This document shows, piece by piece, positions 59,729 through 64,000 of a stretch of 64,000 nucleotides of DNA. How positions within the stretch are numbered: position 1 is the stretch's first letter; each line of letters opens with the position of its first letter. The DNA comes from Streptomyces canus 299MFChir4.1. Lineage in GTDB: Bacteria > Actinomycetota > Actinomycetes > Streptomycetales > Streptomycetaceae. Location of the stretch: contig NZ_KB911613.1 in assembly GCF_000383615.1 (NCBI RefSeq), positions 30,222-94,221 on the forward strand. Reading direction: 5' to 3'. The translations under genes and the position numbers were made by a program. A model generated the notes under the pieces. The model did not search any database, had not been told where the DNA came from, and saw only the letters and a list, made by a program, of their open reading frames with translations.

Positions 59729-61489
59729 ATGGCCTGCCGTCCGTCACCGAGACTGTCGCCTCATGTCCCCGACCAGGAAGTGGCTCGCCACCCGGGGGAC
59801 ACCACGGGCAGCGAACGCCGCGACCCCCGTCCGCTCGCGGCGCTGGACCCACACGGGCTGCTGGTGCTGTCGCACACTCTGTTCACGTGCGCGGAACAGA
59901 GTGAGATCGTGCGGTTGGCCATGTGGCAGGTCAGAGCCCTTGGCCCCTACCGCGCCGAGGCGGGATACCTCTCGACGGGCGACGGTCTGTCACGTGTTCC
60001 GGGCCACGACGTGGGAGCACCAACGGTCGACGACGCACAAATGACGGAGCTGGGCGGGGCCGACGGCTCCGTATCCCTTCCGGAGCGGCCCTGGAGCCGG
60101 GCGTTCGGCCTGCGCGGAGCCGACGGTCTGCTGGGCTACATCGTGGTCTCCTCCCCGTCCGGGCCCGATGAGCAGGGGCACTTCCTCCTCGAAACGCTCG
60201 TGAAACTCACAGCCGCGGCCCTGTCACTGGCGGCAACACGCGCCTCGCAGCACGACAACGCCGGCGAAATGATCCGCCTCCGCACCGAACGGGACACCGC
60301 ACTGCGGCAGCTGGACACGTTGTACTCCGAGCTGCACCTGCAGAAGAAGGTGCACGAGACCCTCGCCCGTGTTACCGCGCGGGGCGGCGGCGAGGACGCC
60401 ATCACCCAGGCGCTGTACGAGCTCACCGGGCTGTCGGCACTCATCGAGGACCGGTTCGGCAACGTGAGGTCCTGGGCCGGTCCCGACCGGCCCGACCCTC
60501 ATCCGGTGCGGTCCTCGACCCGCCAGGAAGAGATGCTGCGGCTGGTCGCGCGCGAGGCGGGCCCGGTCAGGGTCAAGGCCCGGTTGATCGCCCTCGTCAG
60601 GCCGCGCGGCCACCTCCTCGGCGTACTCGCCCTCGAGGACCCCGAGGCGACGGCCGACGAGCACACCATGTTCGCCTTGGATCACGCCCAGCGCCTGCTC
60701 GCCCAGGAGCTCCTGCATGTGCGCGAGCTCACCGAGGTCGAACTGCGGTTGCGCCGCCAGCTGATCGACGACCTGCTGGAGGGCACTGACGAGACGAGCG
60801 CCTATGCCCGGGCCGAAGCCCTCGGCCACGACCTGCGGCGTACCCATTACGTGGTCGTGGTGCACTGGCCGGGCAACGCCGCAGACGACTCCTTCACCCG
60901 GGCCGTCGAGCGAGCGACAGCCACCACGGCGGCCCATACGCTGATCACCCGTCGCGGTGACCGGGTGGTCCTGCTGACCGAAGCAAGGCCCGACGACGAT
61001 GCCGTGCACGCGGCGCTGGCCCACGAGCTGGGGACATCCGCCGGAGCGATCGGGGTGAGCACCCGCTGCGACTCCCCGGACGGAGTTCCCCGCTGTTATC
61101 AGGAGGCACTGCGGGCCCTGGAGGTGCGGCAGAACTCCCGCGAGCGCAGCGGGACGACGTTCTTCGACGAACTCGGGCTGTACCGGATCCTGGGGCCGGG
61201 CAACGATCTCCGGGAACTCGAAGGTTTCGTGCGGGAGTGGCTCGGCCGGCTGATCGACTACGACACAGAGCACGACACGGAGTTGGTGGAAACGCTCTCG
61301 CGCTACTTCGACTGCGGAGGCAACTACGACGACGCGGCCGTCGCACTGACGGTCCACCGCAGCACTCTGCGCTACCGGCTGCAGCGCATCCGGGAAATCA
61401 GCGACCGCGACCTGGCGGATGTGGACACCCGGCTCAATCTGCAGGTGGCAACGCGCGTCTGGAAGATCATCCTGGGCGGGCGGCGCTGA
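59729..61489 (+). CDS. PucR/CdaR-family transcriptional regulator
   Basis: 586 residues. The N-terminal part is GAF-like; a coiled stretch (NAGEMIRLRTERDTALRQLDTLYSE) follows, a second sensory region, a GGDEF-like CdaR middle domain and the C-terminal helix-turn-helix HTH_30: LVETLSRYFDCGGNYDDAAVALTVHRSTLRYRL. ATG 59729 was preferred (GGAG 6 nt upstream); ATG 59705 is in frame. It diverges from the stress protein gene and may sense a small metabolite. Confidence 0.88.
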   Translation: MACRPSPRLSPHVPDQEVARHPGDTTGSERRDPRPLAALDPHGLLVLSHTLFTCAEQSEIVRLAMWQVRALGPYRAEAGYLSTGDGLSRVPGHDVGAPTVDDAQMTELGGADGSVSLPERPWSRAFGLRGADGLLGYIVVSSPSGPDEQGHFLLETLVKLTAAALSLAATRASQHDNAGEMIRLRTERDTALRQLDTLYSELHLQKKVHETLARVTARGGGEDAITQALYELTGLSALIEDRFGNVRSWAGPDRPDPHPVRSSTRQEEMLRLVAREAGPVRVKARLIALVRPRGHLLGVLALEDPEATADEHTMFALDHAQRLLAQELLHVRELTEVELRLRRQLIDDLLEGTDETSAYARAEALGHDLRRTHYVVVVHWPGNAADDSFTRAVERATATTAAHTLITRRGDRVVLLTEARPDDDAVHAALAHELGTSAGAIGVSTRCDSPDGVPRCYQEALRALEVRQNSRERSGTTFFDELGLYRILGPGNDLRELEGFVREWLGRLIDYDTEHDTELVETLSRYFDCGGNYDDAAVALTVHRSTLRYRLQRIREISDRDLADVDTRLNLQVATRVWKIILGGRR

Positions 61490-61749
61490 CCGCGGAAACC
61501 CGGCCGGGCCGGCGCAGCGGGTCAGTCTGGCTGCCGGAGCCCGCCGACACGTGTCTTGGAGCGCTGCTCCCCATCCTTTCGGGCCTTCCGCCGCCATCGC
61601 CCCGCGCACGCGGGCTGACGGGACGGGCACGGGGGCCACTGAGTGCCGGGCCAGTAGGAGCGGTAGCGGTGCGGTGCCTGGCGGGTCACGACCCTTTCCG
61701 CACTTCACTCAGGAACGCGACGAGGCGGGGCGGAAGGCGCGCACGCGCC
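61490..61749. other. convergent gap
   Basis: 260 bp between the PucR-type regulator and the acetate kinase gene, both ending here. No gene or strong hairpin was recognised. Confidence 0.4.
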
Positions 61750-62868
61750 TCACAGGCCGCGAAGAAGGGCCCGGGTCTCGTGGTCGATCTGCCGGGCCTC
61801 TCCGGTGGGTACCATCACGATCGGTATGTCCGCCCCAGGCCCGCTGACGATCGCGGGTCGGCTCGCGTCGTCGGGCGTGCGCAGGCCGCCGGTCAGCCCG
61901 AGGGCGGTGAGCCGGGTGCATACCTCTTCGCGAACCTCGGGCTGGTCTTCGCCGATCTCCCCGGTGAAGACCAGGGCGTCGAGCCGGTCGAGCGACGCGG
62001 CCATCGCGGCGATGCCGCGGCGACAGTGATGAGTGAAGACGTCCAGGGCGAGAGCGGCGCGCTCGTCGCCCGCTGCCCGGCTGCGGACGAGGTCGCGGGT
62101 GTCGTCGGAGGTGCCGGAGAGGCCGAGCAGACCGGAACGGTGATTCAGCGCGTCCTCAATGTCGTCGGCGGACAGACGGTGCCGCGTCTGCAGCCAGGTC
62201 AGGGCGCCGGGGTCCACGCTTCCGCTGCGGCGGCACATCACCAGCCCCTCCAGCGGTGTGAAGCCCATGGTGGTGTCGACGCTGGTCCCGTTGCGCACCG
62301 CACAGGCTGAGCAGCCGCCGCCGAGGTGGGTGATCACCAGGTGGAGCTGCTGGGGGCGCTGACCGAGCAGCTCGGCCGTCCGGCCGAGTGCCCAGGAGTA
62401 GGACAGCCCGTGGAAGCCGTAGCGGCGCATCCCGTACTCCTCGCGCCAGGTGGCGGGCACCGCGTACTCGCGGGCGGCGGCGGGCAGGCCGGCGTGGAAG
62501 ACGGTGTCGAAGCAGGCTGCGTGCGGGACGTCGGGTAGTAGCTTCCGGGCGGAGTCCAGGACGGTGAGGGCCGGCGGGACGTGCAGCGGTGCCAGGTCGG
62601 CCACACTCCTGAGGGCGGCCCGGATCTCGTCGTCGACCAGGACGTGGCTGCGCAGTCCGGGCCCGCCGTGGACGATGCGGTGACCCACGGCAGCGGGCGA
62701 TGGCGCGTGGGCCAGCAGGTGCCGCAAAGGGCCGGACACGTCTTCGCCGGGTGCGGAGGCGCTGTGGTGTTCGGCCAGGACCTGCCCGTCGTCGCCGAAC
62801 ACGGTCAGCCTCAGGCTGGACGAGCCTGCGGCGGCCACCAGGACCGGGCCGATGTCTCCTGCCGACAC
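61750..62868 (-). CDS. ackA: acetate kinase family protein
   Basis: 372 residues from GTG 62868, with GGAAGGAG just upstream. ASKHA-fold motifs are present: LVAAAGSSSLRLTVF, GHRIVHGG, FDTVFHAGLP, RRYGFHGLSYS, ITHLGGGCSACAV, DTTMGFTPLEGLVM and VFTGEIGEDQP. It is about 25 residues shorter than typical AckA. It converts acetyl phosphate and ADP to acetate and ATP or the reverse. No phosphotransacetylase gene lies next to it here. Confidence 0.9.
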   Translation of the reverse strand: MSAGDIGPVLVAAAGSSSLRLTVFGDDGQVLAEHHSASAPGEDVSGPLRHLLAHAPSPAAVGHRIVHGGPGLRSHVLVDDEIRAALRSVADLAPLHVPPALTVLDSARKLLPDVPHAACFDTVFHAGLPAAAREYAVPATWREEYGMRRYGFHGLSYSWALGRTAELLGQRPQQLHLVITHLGGGCSACAVRNGTSVDTTMGFTPLEGLVMCRRSGSVDPGALTWLQTRHRLSADDIEDALNHRSGLLGLSGTSDDTRDLVRSRAAGDERAALALDVFTHHCRRGIAAMAASLDRLDALVFTGEIGEDQPEVREEVCTRLTALGLTGGLRTPDDASRPAIVSGPGADIPIVMVPTGEARQIDHETRALLRGL

Positions 62869-63150
62869 GGTGCTCCTTCCCCGCGATTGCGGGGCAGCCG
62901 GGTACCCGCCTGGCCTCGTAGGAAACGGAGGCTCACCGGATGATCGTGGCACCCAAGCTGACCAGGGGAAGTAGCAGTTGGTGCGGCTCGCCGGAGGGGT
63001 GCTGGTCCGGAAATGGTCCGGATCTTGGTCCGTATCGGCTTGCGGAATGGATTGCTGCTGCGCGGGGGCGGGGAGCGACAGCGAGGAGCGCGGCGGTGCC
63101 CACCCCGGCGGACGACGCAGCACGCCGCAGGGGAGGAGCGGCCAGGGGCA

Positions 63151-63555
63151 CTAGGCGTTGCTCCACCCGGTTGTGCTGGAATACGAGTCCAGCAGGTCCA
63201 CCACGAAGACCAGGGTCGAGCCCGCCGGGATCAACGGCGAAGGCGACTGATTGCCGTAGCCGAGACGCGGGGGAACGATGATCTCGCGCCGACCGCCGAC
63301 CTTCATCCCCCTCACCCCCCGGTCCCAGCCCTTGATGACCTTGCCACTGCCCAGGGCGAACTTGAACGGCTGACCGCGGTCCCAGGAGGCATCGAACTCC
63401 TTCCCGGACTCGAACGTCACCCCGACATAGTGGACCCTGACCACCATGCCCGGCTTCACCTCAGCCCCTTCCCCGACGACCAGTTCCCGGATGGTCAGCT
63501 CGCCGGGAGCGTCACCCTCCGGCACGTCGACCTCGGGCTTTGTCAATTCATTCAT
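63151..63555 (-). CDS. FKBP-type peptidyl-prolyl isomerase
   Basis: 134 residues from ATG 63555 (GAGG upstream). The FKBP domain has VHYVGVTFESGKEFDASWDRGQPF, ALGSGKVIKGWDRGVRGMKVGG and LGYGNQSPSPLIPAGSTLVFVVDLL, with the pocket aromatic residues in place. It speeds prolyl isomerisation in folding, fitting the chaperone island. No signal peptide, so cytoplasmic. Confidence 0.93.
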   Translation of the reverse strand: MNELTKPEVDVPEGDAPGELTIRELVVGEGAEVKPGMVVRVHYVGVTFESGKEFDASWDRGQPFKFALGSGKVIKGWDRGVRGMKVGGRREIIVPPRLGYGNQSPSPLIPAGSTLVFVVDLLDSYSSTTGWSNA

Positions 63556-63640
63556 TGCAGCCTCATCACTTTCAGCCGGAAGCCGTCGCACGGACCAGTC
63601 GGTCGGACACAGGGACAGTCCGTGCAGCAGATGGTCACGC

Positions 63641-64000
63641 TAGTGCTCTGACCGCATAGGTTCGCCGGGTCGTTCAGGCTGCGGTGGCGAGGGAGCGTCC
63701 ACCCCAGCGGATGCCCTTTTCGCTGCGGATGCGGGCGCGTTCCTTGCGTTCGGCGGCCAGGACGTCGCGATGGCGGGCGTTGGTGTTGCGCCACCGCAGG
63801 TAGGCGTGCAGGGCCCGGGTCTGAACCGTGTGGTTGGGGTAGTTCGAGTTGGCGATGGTGAACTGCCGCAGCGGCCCGAAGTGGGCCTCGATCGGGTTCG
63901 CCCACGAGGCGTAGGTCGGCGTGAAGCACAGCTCGACCTTGTGCTTCTTCGCCCAGCGGCGGATGTCGGCGCCTTTGTGGGCGGAGAGGTTGTCCAGGAT
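63641..64000 (-). mobile_element. IS630-family insertion sequence, 3' end (partial)
   Basis: The element runs off the right edge. Its inner end is judged to lie at about 63641 where a TA dinucleotide, the usual IS630 target, precedes the last bases before the transposase stop. The matching end is outside the window. Confidence 0.5.
63674..64000 (-). CDS. IS630-family transposase, C-terminal part (partial)
   Basis: 108 residues to the stop at 63674, entering from the right edge. ILDNLSAHKG carries the second catalytic Asp of the DDE triad, and TPTYASWANPIEAHFGPLR the Glu. The frame is open to 64000, so the gene is probably intact outside the window. Confidence 0.9.
   Translation of the reverse strand: MLDNLSAHKGADIRRWAKKHKVELCFTPTYASWANPIEAHFGPLRQFTIANSNYPNHTVQTRALHAYLRWRNTNARHRDVLAAERKERARIRSEKGIRWGGRSLATAA

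Noticed and set aside
1..64000. tRNA, rRNA, riboswitch or attachment-site duplications
   Set aside because: None was recognised by eye; a covariance-model scan was not possible.

Overview
The window looks like a Streptomyces-type actinomycete chromosome. It is very G+C rich, has frequent GTG starts, chains of ATGA/GTGA-overlapping genes, rare TTA leucine codons placed in secondary-metabolite genes, NarL-type two-component pairs next to ABC exporters, and a SARP regulator. No rRNA, tRNA or CRISPR array was seen. Both edges cut genes: an NRPS on the left and an IS630-type transposase on the right. All function calls are from reading the sequence; no database search was run.

Region 1 (1-18.6 kb) is a nonribosomal peptide locus: a cytochrome P450, a 3502-residue NRPS (C-A[Ser]-MT-A-T-E-C-A-T-E), a short C-A(half) protein, and a glycosyltransferase. 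The left-edge minus-strand protein begins at core motif A3, exactly where the plus-strand C-A protein stops about 14.4 kb away. The two halves fit together as one glycine-type adenylation domain, so the locus appears to carry an inversion (or a misjoin) that split an NRPS gene. TTA codons in the P450 and the big NRPS predict bldA-dependent translation.

Region 2 (18.8-29.9 kb) is a lasso-peptide locus: sensor kinase and regulator, precursor A1, an ABC exporter, precursor A2, lasso cyclase (C), RRE/PqqD-like B1, protease B2, a second ABC exporter and a second two-component pair. The cores GWDNQCVDWFNGGAWVC and GAGPTDCVDWWGGDAWIC predict rings of 8 and 9 residues with one ring-to-tail disulfide (class III-like). 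Each precursor has its own promoter with a shared operator-like motif, a 38-nt hairpin the same distance from the -10 element, and a strong hairpin after the stop. About 270 bp before the cyclase gene holds an 18-unit degenerate array with a 15-16 nt period. The precursor promoter motif recurs in front of the SARP gene and the DUF3105 gene at about 41 kb.

Region 3 (29.9-42.4 kb) has an FAD monooxygenase, then one tightly coupled run: two paralogous Tat-exported proteins, an inositol-phosphate-synthase-like enzyme, a UbiA prenyltransferase (EboC-like), a TIM-barrel protein fused to an EboA domain, EboB (TatD-like), EboE and EboF. This is an actinobacterial ebo-type operon. A SARP gene overlaps its end on the other strand, followed by DUF3105 and DUF305 membrane-anchored proteins.

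Region 4 (42.5-64 kb) is a stress and redox island: FUSC transporter, a decayed gap, DUF1931, two DUF2267 genes (one broken), an MFS transporter, Hsp20, a cyclic-nucleotide-domain/TrxR-like protein, a UBP zinc finger, thioredoxin, and a second dnaK-grpE-dnaJ-cbpM-clpB operon. A general-stress membrane protein, a PucR/CdaR regulator, acetate kinase, an FKBP isomerase and an IS630 element follow at the right edge.
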